A DNA stretch of 64,000 bases from Gordonia westfalica (GTDB lineage: Bacteria > Actinomycetota > Actinomycetes > Mycobacteriales > Mycobacteriaceae): positions 2,170,001-2,234,000 of the forward strand of contig NZ_FNLM01000034.1 in NCBI RefSeq assembly GCF_900105725.1, in the 5' to 3' direction. The position numbers and the translations under genes are program-made. Shown piece by piece: positions 25,096-34,655 of this stretch (the first letter of the stretch is position 1; each line of letters opens with the position of its first letter). The notes beneath the pieces are model-generated. The model saw only the letters and a program-made list of their open reading frames with translations. It was not told the DNA's origin and made no database searches.

Positions 25096-26220
25096 ATGAG
25101 CATTCGCACGCCCCAGAACCCGACTCCGGGTACCACCGCCGGCAGCCCCGGCCGCTGGAACCGCCTGGTCGGATCGATCGTCGAGGCAGCATTGTCGCCG
25201 CATCCGGTCGACCGGTACCTCGAACTCCTCGACCCGATGCTCACCTGGCGCGACCTGCGCGGCGAGATCGTCCGGGTCGACCACCCGACGCCTCGCACTG
25301 TGCGTCTCGCCATCCGCCCGACCCGTCAGTGGCAAGGCCATCGAGCCGGACAGTTCGTGCAGGTCAGCGTCGTCATCGACGGTGTTCGGCACGCCAGGTG
25401 CTTCTCCCCGGCCAACGCCGCCGTCGGCCGCGACGGCGACATCGAGCTCACCGTCACCGTCAACGACGACGGCCTCGTCTCCAAGCATCTCGCCGCACAC
25501 GCGCGGGTGGGGGACGTCGTCGGACTGTCCCAGGCCGACGGCGACTTCGTCCTGCCCGAGACCGACCCGACGTCGGCCGTCTTCATCAGTGGGGGCAGCG
25601 GCGTTACACCTGTGCTCTCAATGATGAGGACGCTTGTGGCCCGAGGGTACGCCGGTCCGATCACTTTCGTGCACTACGCACGCACGGCGTCGGACGTTGC
25701 GTACCGCGACGAGCTCGCCGCGCTGGCGGGTGAGCACCCCAACGTCGACCTGCGGATTCACCACACCCGAGAGGACCGAGACGGCCACTTCACGGCCGCT
25801 CACCTCGACGACATCCCCGGTCTGGCCGCCGCCGACGTCTTCGTCTGCGGACCGCGGGCCCTGATGGATGCCGTCGCCGACGTACACGCCGATCTCGGTA
25901 TCTCGGAGCCGCTGCACAGCGAGGCGTTCACCCTGGCCGTGCCGACGGTCGCCGACCCCGACTCGGTCGAGGGCGAAGTGACGTTCTCGCGATCTCGCAC
26001 CACCGCGACCAACGACGGCCGCCCGATCCTCGACCAGGCCGAGGCCGCGGGGCTCACCCCGGAATCCGGCTGCCGCATGGGGATCTGCTTCTCCTGCACC
26101 GCCGTCAAGAAGTCGGGGTGCACCCGGAACGTGTTGACCGGCGAGACCGACACCGAGTCCGACACACAGATCCAGCTCTGCATCAACGCCCCGGTCGGTT
26201 CCGTCGACATCGAGATCTGA
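25096..26220 (+). CDS. Ferredoxin reductase with C-terminal 2Fe-2S domain (Rv3230c-like)
   Basis: 374 residues; ATG at 25096 with GGAG nine bases upstream. The FAD domain (residues about 50-150) shows RHARCFSPANAA in place of the usual RxYS. The NAD(P) domain follows with FISGGSGVTPVLSMMRTL and VFVCGPRALMDAV. The C-terminal plant-type ferredoxin domain carries CRMGICFSCTAVKKSGC plus a distal Cys (IQLCINAP), giving four cluster ligands. This is the architecture of Rv3230c, the electron donor to the stearoyl-CoA desaturase DesA3. The desaturase gene follows 62 bases later. Confidence 0.92.
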   Translation: MSIRTPQNPTPGTTAGSPGRWNRLVGSIVEAALSPHPVDRYLELLDPMLTWRDLRGEIVRVDHPTPRTVRLAIRPTRQWQGHRAGQFVQVSVVIDGVRHARCFSPANAAVGRDGDIELTVTVNDDGLVSKHLAAHARVGDVVGLSQADGDFVLPETDPTSAVFISGGSGVTPVLSMMRTLVARGYAGPITFVHYARTASDVAYRDELAALAGEHPNVDLRIHHTREDRDGHFTAAHLDDIPGLAAADVFVCGPRALMDAVADVHADLGISEPLHSEAFTLAVPTVADPDSVEGEVTFSRSRTTATNDGRPILDQAEAAGLTPESGCRMGICFSCTAVKKSGCTRNVLTGETDTESDTQIQLCINAPVGSVDIEI

Positions 26221-26282
26221 ACGTCCGAACCGCCCGCTTCCCATTCACCGTTCCACCTCTCCTATCCACCAGGAGGCACACC

Positions 26283-27479
26283 ATGACCATCGACATCACC
26301 CGGGACGACGCCCCTACGACGATCCCGGACAACCTGCCGGCCATCCCCACCGAGCACGACCCCAACACCGTCGTGCTGTCCTACGAACAGGTCGAGTCCC
26401 TCGGCCGCGATCTCGACGAGCTGCGCGCACGCATCGTCGCCGACCTCGGCCAGAAGGACCGCGACTATCTGTACTCGGTCATCCGCGCCCAGCGCGGCTT
26501 CGAGATCGGCGGCCGCGCGCTGATGTACCTCGGATTCTTCCCGCCGGCGTGGATCGCCGCCGTCGGCGCACTCTCCGTGTCGAAGATCCTCGACAACATG
26601 GAGATCGGCCACAACGTCATGCACGGTCAGTACGACTGGATGCGTGAGGACACCTACAACTCCCGCGAATTCGAGTGGGACACCGTGTGTCCGGCCGATC
26701 AGTGGAAGCACAGCCACAACTACCTGCACCACACGTTCACCAACATCATCGGCGAGGACCGCGACATCGGTTACGGCATCCTGCGGATGGCGCGTGACCA
26801 GAAGTGGAATCCCTACTACCTGGGCAACCTCGGCTACGCGACCGCCCTCATGCTCCTGTTCGAGTGGGGCGTCATGCTCCATGACCTCGAGGCGGAGAAC
26901 GTGATCCAGGGCAAGCGCAAGTGGAACGACATCAAGGGCCTGGTGAAAGGCATGTGGCGCAAGGCCGGTCGACAGGTCCTCAAGGACTACGTCGTCTTCC
27001 CGGCGCTGACGGGCCCGCTGTTCGTCTCGACCCTCGTCGGCAACGCCACCGCCAACCTGGTGCGCAACGTGTGGACGTACTCGATCATCTTCTGCGGTCA
27101 CTTCCCCACCGGAGCACAGACTTTCACCTCGGAGGAATGCCAGAACGAGACCCGCGGTCAGTGGTACCTGCGGCAGATGCTGGGTTCGGCCAACATCACC
27201 GGAAGCCCGCTGTTCCACATCATGAGCGGCAACCTGTCCCACCAGATCGAACATCACCTGTTCCCGGACATCCCCGCCAGCCGATACCCGTCGATGTCGG
27301 CCGAGGTCCAGGAGATCTGCGAGCGCTACGGACTGCCGTACAACACCGGCTCGTTCAGCCACCAGCTGGCGTCGACCTGGAAGAAGATCGCCAAACTGTC
27401 GCTGCCCAACTGGATGACCCGCGACGACGACGACCTGACCGTGATCGTCGAGCGCGAGAAGCCCGCGTCCGTCGCCTGA
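26283..27479 (+). CDS. desA3: Membrane acyl-CoA delta-9 desaturase (DesA3-like)
   Basis: 398 residues; ATG at 26283 with AGGAGG upstream. The three diiron histidine boxes are present: HNVMHG near residue 110, HSHNYLHH near 143, and HQIEHH near 323. Hydrophobic segments lie between them (for example MYLGFFPPAWIAAVGALSVS). It belongs to the membrane fatty-acid desaturase family and should introduce a cis double bond into stearoyl-CoA using electrons from the preceding reductase, supplying oleate for phospholipids and storage lipids. A strong terminator follows at 27508-27539. Confidence 0.93.
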   Translation: MTIDITRDDAPTTIPDNLPAIPTEHDPNTVVLSYEQVESLGRDLDELRARIVADLGQKDRDYLYSVIRAQRGFEIGGRALMYLGFFPPAWIAAVGALSVSKILDNMEIGHNVMHGQYDWMREDTYNSREFEWDTVCPADQWKHSHNYLHHTFTNIIGEDRDIGYGILRMARDQKWNPYYLGNLGYATALMLLFEWGVMLHDLEAENVIQGKRKWNDIKGLVKGMWRKAGRQVLKDYVVFPALTGPLFVSTLVGNATANLVRNVWTYSIIFCGHFPTGAQTFTSEECQNETRGQWYLRQMLGSANITGSPLFHIMSGNLSHQIEHHLFPDIPASRYPSMSAEVQEICERYGLPYNTGSFSHQLASTWKKIAKLSLPNWMTRDDDDLTVIVEREKPASVA

Positions 27480-27507
27480 GCCGCGGGGTCGTGAAGATCG
27501 TTTGACC

Positions 27508-27539
27508 GGCTGGTCCCGGGGGTAGCCTCGGGACCAGCC
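27508..27539 (+). terminator. Hairpin terminator after the desaturase gene
   Basis: A perfect 11-bp stem (GGCTGGTCCCG at 27508-27518 with 27529-27539) and a 10-base loop lie 28 bases after the desaturase stop. There is no long T run, as is common for actinobacterial terminators. Confidence 0.75.
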
Positions 27540-27607
27540 GCGTTCTACAGGCGCGCGCGGACACTTGCACGCGGGGACAGCACCCTTCAGAGCCCAGGGG
27601 ATCACAG

Positions 27608-28108
27608 ATGGTCGACAGCATCGAACGGAACAAGGACTTCATGCAGGAACTGATCGAGTCCACAGCCACGCACGTGGGTCGCATCGCGACCATCATCACC
27701 GGCGCCGTTGCCGGGGTGACCCGCGAAATCGGTGAGATCGTCACCGACGGGTTCGAGATGCGGGAGGCCGCACGCAAGGCCCGCGACGACGAGCGTTTCC
27801 GGGAGAGGGAGTACGGAATCGTCGACGCCGAGTTCGCTTACGCCGAGGCCATCCACGATGCCGATCTGTCCGAGCCGTTCTCCGAGTCCGAACAGGCACG
27901 AGAAGTGACAGGAGTCGACATGGACCAGATCCCCGACCGCATCGACGTCGGCGAACAGGCCGGCATCGATCAGGAGGGCGAGATCTCGCGAGAGGCCGAA
28001 CTCCCCAACGACGGCGGTGTCACCGACCAGGACGAACCCGACGTCGACGACCCGCGGGAGATCGCTGCCGAGGAGCCGCGGATCGCGCCTGACACCGATC
28101 ACTTGTGA
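27608..28108 (+). CDS. Hypothetical acidic protein
   Basis: 166 residues; ATG at 27608 preceded by AGGGGA. Residues 20-50 form a mildly hydrophobic amphipathic stretch (THVGRIATIITGAVAGVTREIGEIVTDG). The rest is highly charged, and the last 70 residues are strongly acidic and probably disordered (many Asp, Glu, Pro). No domain is recognised. It sits alone between the terminator after the desaturase and the DUF4395 gene. Codon use resembles its neighbours, which supports a real gene. Confidence 0.7.
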   Translation: MVDSIERNKDFMQELIESTATHVGRIATIITGAVAGVTREIGEIVTDGFEMREAARKARDDERFREREYGIVDAEFAYAEAIHDADLSEPFSESEQAREVTGVDMDQIPDRIDVGEQAGIDQEGEISREAELPNDGGVTDQDEPDVDDPREIAAEEPRIAPDTDHL

Positions 28109-28212
28109 GACCACGCTCACCCTCTTGCGATCTGGGTGGATACAACCTTTGCCAAAGTCCGGACTCACCCGTAGCTTGGTCGTGGTTTTCCTAGTTCATG
28201 GAGGTTCTGTCG

Positions 28213-28710
28213 ATGTCGGTGCGTGAGGTTCTCACCTTTCCCAACCCCGTGAACGACTACGCGGCCCGCACGACCGCCGGCCTGGTCGTCGTCCTGGCGA
28301 TCATCGCGGTCGCGGTCGACAACCCAATTCTGTACGGCGTCCTCGCGCTCGGCTTCGCGCTGCGCGTGGCGTCGGGCCCGACGCTCTCCCCGTTCGGACA
28401 GCTCTCGGTGAAGTTCATCGTCCCGAAGATCGTCCGCAAGGAGAAGCTCGTCCCGGGTCCGCCGAAGCGTTTCGCCCAGACCATCGGACTGGTGGTCAGC
28501 GGTGCGGCGTTCGTCCTGAGCCTGCTCGGGTTCGGACTGGCCGCCCAGATCACCGCGGGCATCCTGATCGTCGCTGCGACGCTCGAGTCGGTGTTCGGAT
28601 TCTGCCTCGGCTGCACCATCTTCGGCTTCCTGCAGCGCGCCGGCATCATCCCCGAGTCGGTCTGCGAGGCCTGCAACAACATCTCGCTGCGGAATCCCGC
28701 AGCCGTCTAG
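28213..28710 (+). CDS. DUF4395 integral membrane protein
   Basis: 165 residues; the ATG at 28213 is chosen because GGAGG lies eight bases before it (an ATG at 28198 would contain that site). It opens VREVLTFPNPVNDYAARTTAGLVV, then has about four helices (residues 20-60 and 95-145). It ends with the cysteine motif FGFCLGCTIFGFLQ and a further cysteine pair SVCEAC. The DUF4395 family is often found beside thioredoxin-like or rhodanese genes, suggesting a thiol-redox membrane role, but no such partner is adjacent here. Confidence 0.87.
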   Translation: MSVREVLTFPNPVNDYAARTTAGLVVVLAIIAVAVDNPILYGVLALGFALRVASGPTLSPFGQLSVKFIVPKIVRKEKLVPGPPKRFAQTIGLVVSGAAFVLSLLGFGLAAQITAGILIVAATLESVFGFCLGCTIFGFLQRAGIIPESVCEACNNISLRNPAAV

Positions 28711-28716
28711 CTCCAC

Positions 28717-28784
28717 AAACCCACCCTTTTTCGGCAAGATCACCACCCGCGCGGGTGGTGATTTTGCCGAAAAAGGGTGGGTTT
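28717..28784. repeat. 68-bp near-perfect palindrome
   Basis: Two 34-base arms (28717-28750 and 28751-28784) pair with one mismatch and no loop. The arm starts AAACCCACCCTTTTTCGGC and ends ACCACCCGC at the centre. It lies seven bases after the DUF4395 stop. As RNA it would form a very long hairpin on either strand, so it could act as a bidirectional terminator. Its length and G+C-poor inner segments exceed a normal terminator, so a mobile palindromic element is another possibility. Confidence 0.85.
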
Positions 28785-28794
28785 ACCACTGGAC

Positions 28795-28949
28795 CCCGGA
28801 GCTTGCGGAGGGCGTCCCTACTCGCTCCCTGAGGAGCCCGGAGCTTGCGGAGGGCGTCCCTACTCGCTCCCTGAGGAGCCCGGAGCTTGCGGAGGGCGTC
28901 CCTACTCGCTCCCTGAGGAGCCCGGAGCTTGCGGAGGGCGTCTCGAAGG
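28795..28949 (+). repeat. 42-bp tandem repeat, about 3.7 copies
   Basis: The core GAGCTTGCGGAGGGCGTC recurs with a 42-base period (GCTTGCGG begins at 28801, 28843, 28885 and 28927). Each full unit also contains CTCCCTGAGGAG. The last copy ends TCTCGAAGGG directly before the stop codon of the minus-strand DUF1059 gene. The terminal CGAAGGG and the CTCCCTGAGG core are shared with arrays at 53.8, 54.8 and 59.5 kb. Long open frames through the array on both strands are artefacts of the period being a multiple of three. Confidence 0.88.
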
Positions 28950-28950
28950 G

Positions 28951-29124
28951 TTAGTCGGATTTCACCGCGCGGTCCGGCACGGTCATCGCCATCATCATGA
29001 TCTCGGTCTCGCTGTAGTCCCGGCCGGGGTGTTCGGACGCCAGATGGGCCTGGACCTTGGGGACGAAGTCGTCTTCGAGGGCGGTGATGGACTCGCCACA
29101 GGGGCAACGCAGGTTGTATGCCAT
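28951..29124 (-). CDS. DUF1059 small protein
   Basis: 57 residues from the ATG at 29124 (MAYNLRCPCGESITALEDD) to the TAA at 28951-28953. The CPC motif near the N terminus with a downstream His pair (VQAHLASEHPGRDYS) and the methionine-rich EIMMMAM segment match DUF1059, a tiny domain with a possible metal site built from two Cys and two His. It is 26 bases after the ppx stop and may be co-transcribed with it. The stop codon abuts the 42-bp repeat array. Confidence 0.8.
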   Translation of the reverse strand: MAYNLRCPCGESITALEDDFVPKVQAHLASEHPGRDYSETEIMMMAMTVPDRAVKSD

Positions 29125-29150
29125 GCGTCACATCCTATCGGGCCGGACGA

Positions 29151-30098
29151 TCAGTCCAGGATTCCGAGGGCGATCCCGTCGAGGATGTCGTGTTCGCTGA
29201 CGACGAGTTCGGTGATGCCCGCGCGTTCGGACAGCACCTTCGCCAGTTCGAGGGTGACCAGCGATCCCCCGCCGATGACGTCGACGCGACCGGGATGCAT
29301 CGGGCCGAGTGCCGCGCGGTCGGCGCGGGACATGTGGATGAGGTCCCAGCACACGCGGTCCAGGTCGGGCAGCGAGATGCGCGAGAGATGGATCTTCTCG
29401 GAGTCGTACTCGGTGAGCCCGGCGCCGAGCGCGGCGAGCGTCGTCATCGTCCCGGCGACGCCGACCCACGTGCGGGCCGGCTCCACCGGCACCCGCGCGA
29501 AGGCCTCGGCCAAACGCTCCGCGGCGAACGCCTGTGCGGCGGCGATCTCCTCAGCGGTCGGCGGGTCTGACGGCAGAGTCCGTTCAGTCAGACGTACGCA
29601 CCCGATGTCCGCGGAGTAGGCGGCGTGGACACCGTCGGTGTCACCGAGGACCACCTCGGTCGACCCGCCGCCGAGGTCGGTGACCACAAAAGGTCCACTG
29701 GCAGGGTCCAATTCGCCGACCGCACCGCGGAACGACAGCCGCGCTTCCTCATCGCCCGAGATGACCTCGGCGATCGCACCGTCGGAGACACAACCCAGCA
29801 GATCTGCGGTCATCGCGAAGAACTCGTCGCGGTTCGACGCGTCTCGCGTCGCCGACGTCGCGACCATCCGGACCTTCTCGACTCCCAGCGATTCCATCGT
29901 CTCGACGTAGTCGGCCAGCGCGACGCGGGTGCGTTCGATCGACTCCGGCGCGAACTGTCCCGTCGCGTCGACGCCGTAACCCAGTCGTACGACCCGCATT
30001 TCGCGATGCAGGTCGATGAGCCGTCCATCGGAACCCGGTCGGGCGACGAGGAGGCGGATCGAGTTGGTTCCGCAGTCGACGGCACCGACGACCGTCAC
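29151..30098 (-). CDS. ppx: Ppx/GppA exopolyphosphatase
   Basis: 315 residues. Sugar-kinase/actin-fold phosphate-binding motifs are visible: VGAVDCGTNSIRLLVA at the N terminus, SATRDASNRDEF near 80, VTDLGGGSTEVVLGD near 140 and GVAGTMTTLAALGAGL near 210, with the terminal VSEHDILDGIALG. The short form matches mycobacterial Rv1026 (PPX2), reported to act on polyphosphate and/or pppGpp; which substrate applies here is not certain. The start overlaps the end of the DUF501 gene by 4 bp, in the conserved block eno-FtsB-like-DUF501-ppx. Confidence 0.93.
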   Translation of the reverse strand: MTVVGAVDCGTNSIRLLVARPGSDGRLIDLHREMRVVRLGYGVDATGQFAPESIERTRVALADYVETMESLGVEKVRMVATSATRDASNRDEFFAMTADLLGCVSDGAIAEVISGDEEARLSFRGAVGELDPASGPFVVTDLGGGSTEVVLGDTDGVHAAYSADIGCVRLTERTLPSDPPTAEEIAAAQAFAAERLAEAFARVPVEPARTWVGVAGTMTTLAALGAGLTEYDSEKIHLSRISLPDLDRVCWDLIHMSRADRAALGPMHPGRVDVIGGGSLVTLELAKVLSERAGITELVVSEHDILDGIALGILD

Positions 30099-30625
30099 GC
30101 GTCGTCTCCGGCGGAGTCGGCGGGCGGGCGGACGTCCGGCCAGTCGTCGGGAATCGCGGTGCCCCGCAAGCCGTTTGCGGCGGCAAGAGCCACCGCTTCA
30201 TCGCCGAGTGGGTTGAGTCCCGGCCCCTTGGCGAGGGAGTGGGCGATCAGCACGTGGAGGCACTTCACCCGGTCGGGCATGCCGCCGCCGGTGAAGTCGG
30301 TGCCCAGCGACTCGAGAGCGTCGCGTTCGGCCAGATAGTCCTCGTGCGCGCGACGGTAGGCGGCCGCCAGCTCGGGGTCGGACGCCAGTCGGGCCGTCAT
30401 CCCCTTCATGACACCGGCCGATTCCTGCCGGCTCGCCTCGGCCGTGAGCCGGGGATCGGTCAGGTAGTACAGCGTCGGGAACGGCGTACCGTCGGGCAGC
30501 CGCGGCGCGGTCTTCACGACGGCCGGCTGACCGTCGGGAGTGCGGTAGCTGATCTCGAGGACCCCGCGCGGTTCACGTCCCAGCTGGGCCGCGACGGTGG
30601 CGAGATCGGTTTCTGACACGCTCAC
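30095..30625 (-). CDS. DUF501 protein
   Basis: 176 residues from the GTG at 30625 (GAGG nine bases upstream; a second GTG at 30619 is possible). Conserved segments are QLGREPRGVLEISYRTPDGQPAVVKTAPRL, FPTLYYLTDPRLT and GMPDRVKCLHVLIAHSLAKGPGLNPLGDEAV, with the RVKCLH motif characteristic of DUF501. The function is unknown, but it is almost always located between an FtsB-like gene and ppx in actinobacteria, as here. A gap of 11 bases separates it from the FtsB-like stop. Confidence 0.9.
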   Translation of the reverse strand: MSVSETDLATVAAQLGREPRGVLEISYRTPDGQPAVVKTAPRLPDGTPFPTLYYLTDPRLTAEASRQESAGVMKGMTARLASDPELAAAYRRAHEDYLAERDALESLGTDFTGGGMPDRVKCLHVLIAHSLAKGPGLNPLGDEAVALAAANGLRGTAIPDDWPDVRPPADSAGDDA

Positions 30626-30636
30626 GATCTCTGACC

Positions 30637-31335
30637 TCACTGCGCGGCGGGCGGGGTGGACAGGGTGTCCCACAGGTTGCCGTACCAAGGGGCACGAGCG
30701 CGCTCTTCGGCGCGTTCGGCGGCCTCGCGGCGGGCCTCGTCGGCGGGGAACAACATCACGAGCGGGATCTCTCCTGGCTTGACGAACTGCAGACGCGTCC
30801 GCGCCTGGGCTTCGATGTAGGCGGGGTCGTTCTGCTCGTTGACCTTCTGCTGGTAATCGGCGACCTCGCGTCGTAGCTGTTCGTTCGACGCGGTGAGCTG
30901 GCGGAACTCCGAGCGCTGACTGAAGTAGGTGCGCAGCGGCATCGCCAGCGTGAGGGCCACGACGCAGACCACGACGACGGTGATCACGAGCGTCGCGACC
31001 GTCGCCGGGGTCATCTCGAACCGGCGCAGACGAGCGCCCAGTCCGGATCGCATCCGACCACGGGACGGGCTGGGCCGGGTGCGCGCGGTGGCACCGCCAC
31101 CCGATGAGGCTGCGGTGTCGGCGCCGTCCTGACCCTCGGGGGTCGTGTCGACGGCGTCGTCGGTGATCAGCTCCTGCTCACCGGTCTCGACGACCGAGAC
31201 CGGTGGAGCAGGTCGAGCGGGCCGGCCGGACCGACCGTGCCGACGCGTGCGACGGGCGTCGCGTGCGCGCGGATCGACCTTCCGGTCACGCGCACGCTGA
31301 CGCCCGTCACCGCGGTGACGTCGATCAGAAGCCAT
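30637..31335 (-). CDS. FtsB/DivIC-family septum formation protein
   Basis: 232 residues. The N-terminal 105 residues are basic and disordered. A single helix follows (ATVATLVITVVVVCVVALTLAMPL), then a coiled-coil periplasmic segment (FRQLTASNEQLRREVADYQQKVNEQNDP). The family motif YIEAQARTRLQFVKPGEIPLVML is near residue 185. FtsB/DivIC proteins bridge FtsQ and FtsL in the divisome. The long basic N-terminal tail is typical of actinobacterial versions (Rv1024-like). It lies 12 bases after the enolase stop. Confidence 0.9.
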   Translation of the reverse strand: MASDRRHRGDGRQRARDRKVDPRARDARRTRRHGRSGRPARPAPPVSVVETGEQELITDDAVDTTPEGQDGADTAASSGGGATARTRPSPSRGRMRSGLGARLRRFEMTPATVATLVITVVVVCVVALTLAMPLRTYFSQRSEFRQLTASNEQLRREVADYQQKVNEQNDPAYIEAQARTRLQFVKPGEIPLVMLFPADEARREAAERAEERARAPWYGNLWDTLSTPPAAQ

Positions 31336-31347
31336 GAAGACAGCTAA

Positions 31348-32682
<1,335 letters not shown>

Positions 32683-32709
32683 TCAAAGACTAGTGGCTCC
32701 ATCCACGGT

Positions 32710-32730
32710 GCACGAGACAAGGTCTCGTGC
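32710..32730 (-). terminator. Hairpin between lpqU and eno
   Basis: GCACGAGAC and GTCTCGTGC form a perfect 9-bp stem with a 3-base loop about 50 bases beyond the lpqU stop. It has no T tract. It probably ends lpqU transcripts before the enolase promoter. Confidence 0.6.
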
Positions 32731-32780
32731 TAGAGCGCGTAACCGCGCGGATCGCGGCCCGGAACCGGACATCGACAGAG

Positions 32781-33551
32781 TCAGAATCGAACGTTGATGG
32801 AGTACGCGTTCGCGTGATCGCGCACGTCGAGGACGTATGCCATCGAGTTGTTGTACCGGCGGATCGCCTTCTCCCAGCCCTCCGCCACGGTCATGTCGTT
32901 GCCCGACGAGACGCACAGGTAGCGGGCGGCGGAGAGCGCCGCGTCGTCGATGTTGTCCGGGTCGGGAACGCCGTCGCCGCTGGCGTCGACGCCGTAGCGC
33001 TTCCACGTCTCGGGGATGAACTGGAACGGCCCCATGGCGCGGTCGTGGGTGGAGTCGCCGTCGAGGCTGCCGCCGTCGGTGTCCCGGATCTCCATGTTGC
33101 CCTTGGTGCCGTCGAGCTGGACCCCACGGATCGGCGGGCTGACGTCGCCGTTGGCGGCGACACTGGAACCCCGGTAGTGCCCGTGTTTGCTCTCGACACC
33201 GGCGATCCCGGCGAGGGTCGTCCACGCGATGCCGCATTCCGGGTGCTGCTGCCGCTGGATCTCGGCGGCGTTTCCGTAGGCCTGCAGGGACACGACCGGA
33301 ATGCCGGTCGACTTCGAGATGGGTTCGGCCCATTCGCGCATCTTGTCGGCGGTACGGCCCGGGGAGTTGATGTCGATGTAGGGCTGCGGCACTCCTGCCC
33401 CGGGCGGGATGCCCTCGGGGATGTCGGGCCTGTTCAGCGACGGGAGGTCGATGCATGCGGAGAGCAGCACCGACGATGCGATCGCCACGCCACCTGCCAC
33501 GAGCCCGCTCTTCCACGAGCGACGATCACGCCCCCGACCCAACACACGCAT
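32781..33551 (-). CDS. lpqU: LpqU-like lytic transglycosylase lipoprotein
   Basis: 256 residues from the ATG at 33551. The lipobox LLSAC places the lipidated Cys near residue 32. The SLT-type catalytic region includes TLAGIAGVESKHGHYRGSSV (catalytic Glu in VESKHG), GPFQFIPETWKRYGVDASGDG, and CVSSGNDMTVAEGWEKAIRRYNNSMAYV. It should cleave the glycan strands of peptidoglycan from the outer face of the membrane. In mycobacteria lpqU lies between mazG and eno; here eno follows as expected but mazG is displaced by 10 kb. Confidence 0.9.
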   Translation of the reverse strand: MRVLGRGRDRRSWKSGLVAGGVAIASSVLLSACIDLPSLNRPDIPEGIPPGAGVPQPYIDINSPGRTADKMREWAEPISKSTGIPVVSLQAYGNAAEIQRQQHPECGIAWTTLAGIAGVESKHGHYRGSSVAANGDVSPPIRGVQLDGTKGNMEIRDTDGGSLDGDSTHDRAMGPFQFIPETWKRYGVDASGDGVPDPDNIDDAALSAARYLCVSSGNDMTVAEGWEKAIRRYNNSMAYVLDVRDHANAYSINVRF

Positions 33552-33740
33552 TCCCCGTTCCGCTCCTGTCCGAAAATCCGTGGCGAGCCGATGCCCGCCC
33601 GAGCGACCACGATCGCACATGCCGCGGCCTGCACCCCTCCGCAACACACACCGGCACCCCTCAGCGGGACACACGCCACGTGGTCACAAGGGACAACTGT
33701 CGGCGGACGCGTTCGGTTCCCGACGGTGGGTCGTCGACGC

Positions 33741-34655
33741 CTACCCGGTCCTGCCCACCGTGCGGAATCCGATGTTGCTCGCGGTCGAGTTCGGGGTGTT
33801 CGACGACCGTGCGGCCACCCGGTAGCGGTTGCAGTACGAGTCGTGGCAGAGATGACTGCCGCCGCGCAGCACGCGCCGGGTGCCGCGTGGCGGTCCCGTC
33901 GGGTCGAGGGTTTCGGAGGTCCGGTAGTACCGCGCGCTGAATCTATCGGCGCACCACTCCCACACGTTGCCCACACACTGGTAGAGGCCGTACCCGTTGG
34001 GCTCGAAGGCCCGCACGTCGACGGTGCCGACCGCACCCTCCGGGCGGTCCGGGAACTCACCGCGGAAGATGTTGCAGCGCGGCTCTTCCGGACCGGGGTG
34101 GGTGTCACCCCAGGGATAGCGGGCGCCGTGCAGGCCACCGCGCGCGGCGTGTTCCCACTCCGCCTCGCTGGGCAACGCTCTCCCCACCCAGTCGCAGTAC
34201 GCGAGCGCGTCGTCGTGGCTGACATGCACGACGGGATGGGAGTCCTTGCCGGTCAGGTCGCTGCCGGGTCCCGAGGGTTGTCGCCACGACGCCCCGGGTA
34301 TCGCGAGCCACCACGGGGTTTGGGGGAGGGACTCCCCGGGAGCGGTCGCGTAGCCGTGAAACACCGCGGAGATGCCGGCTCGTTCGGCATCGGAGACGTA
34401 GCCGGTCGTCTCGACGAAAGCCGCGAAGGCGGCGTTCGTGACGGCCGTGACGTCCACCGAGAACGCATCGAGTTCGACGTCGTGGACCGGGACCTCGCCG
34501 TCGGTGCGGTAACCCTCGTCATGCGCGTCGCCCATCGAGAACCGGCCGGCGGGGACGTCGACTGTCTCGATCCCGTGTGTTCCCTCCCCGGCCGGACGCC
34601 GACTCCCGGGGTCAGTGACCGAGGGTTCTGGACCAGGCGGGTGGCAGCAACTCAC
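33741..34655 (-). CDS. Formylglycine-generating enzyme (sulfatase-modifying factor)
   Basis: 304 residues from the GTG at 34655, which overlaps the cysNC stop by 2 bases (GTGA). It has the FGE fold from VDVPAGRFSMGDAHDEGY through PVVHVSHDDALAYCDWVGRALPSEAEWEHAARGG and GNVWEWCADRFS. The two catalytic Cu(I)-binding cysteines are in GGSHLCHDSYCNRYRVAARS, and the substrate-groove segment SSNTPNSTASNIGFR follows. This closely matches the Streptomyces enzyme. It oxidises the Cys of sulfatase CxPxR motifs to formylglycine. A type I sulfatase with such a motif is encoded 4 kb upstream on the same strand. Confidence 0.94.
   Translation of the reverse strand: MSCCHPPGPEPSVTDPGSRRPAGEGTHGIETVDVPAGRFSMGDAHDEGYRTDGEVPVHDVELDAFSVDVTAVTNAAFAAFVETTGYVSDAERAGISAVFHGYATAPGESLPQTPWWLAIPGASWRQPSGPGSDLTGKDSHPVVHVSHDDALAYCDWVGRALPSEAEWEHAARGGLHGARYPWGDTHPGPEEPRCNIFRGEFPDRPEGAVGTVDVRAFEPNGYGLYQCVGNVWEWCADRFSARYYRTSETLDPTGPPRGTRRVLRGGSHLCHDSYCNRYRVAARSSNTPNSTASNIGFRTVGRTG

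Noticed and set aside
28777..29619. A 280-codon plus-strand frame with a 14-residue repeat (EPGACGGRPYSLPE).
   Set aside because: The repeat is a by-product of the 42-bp DNA array, and the rest of the frame is antisense to DUF1059 and ppx.
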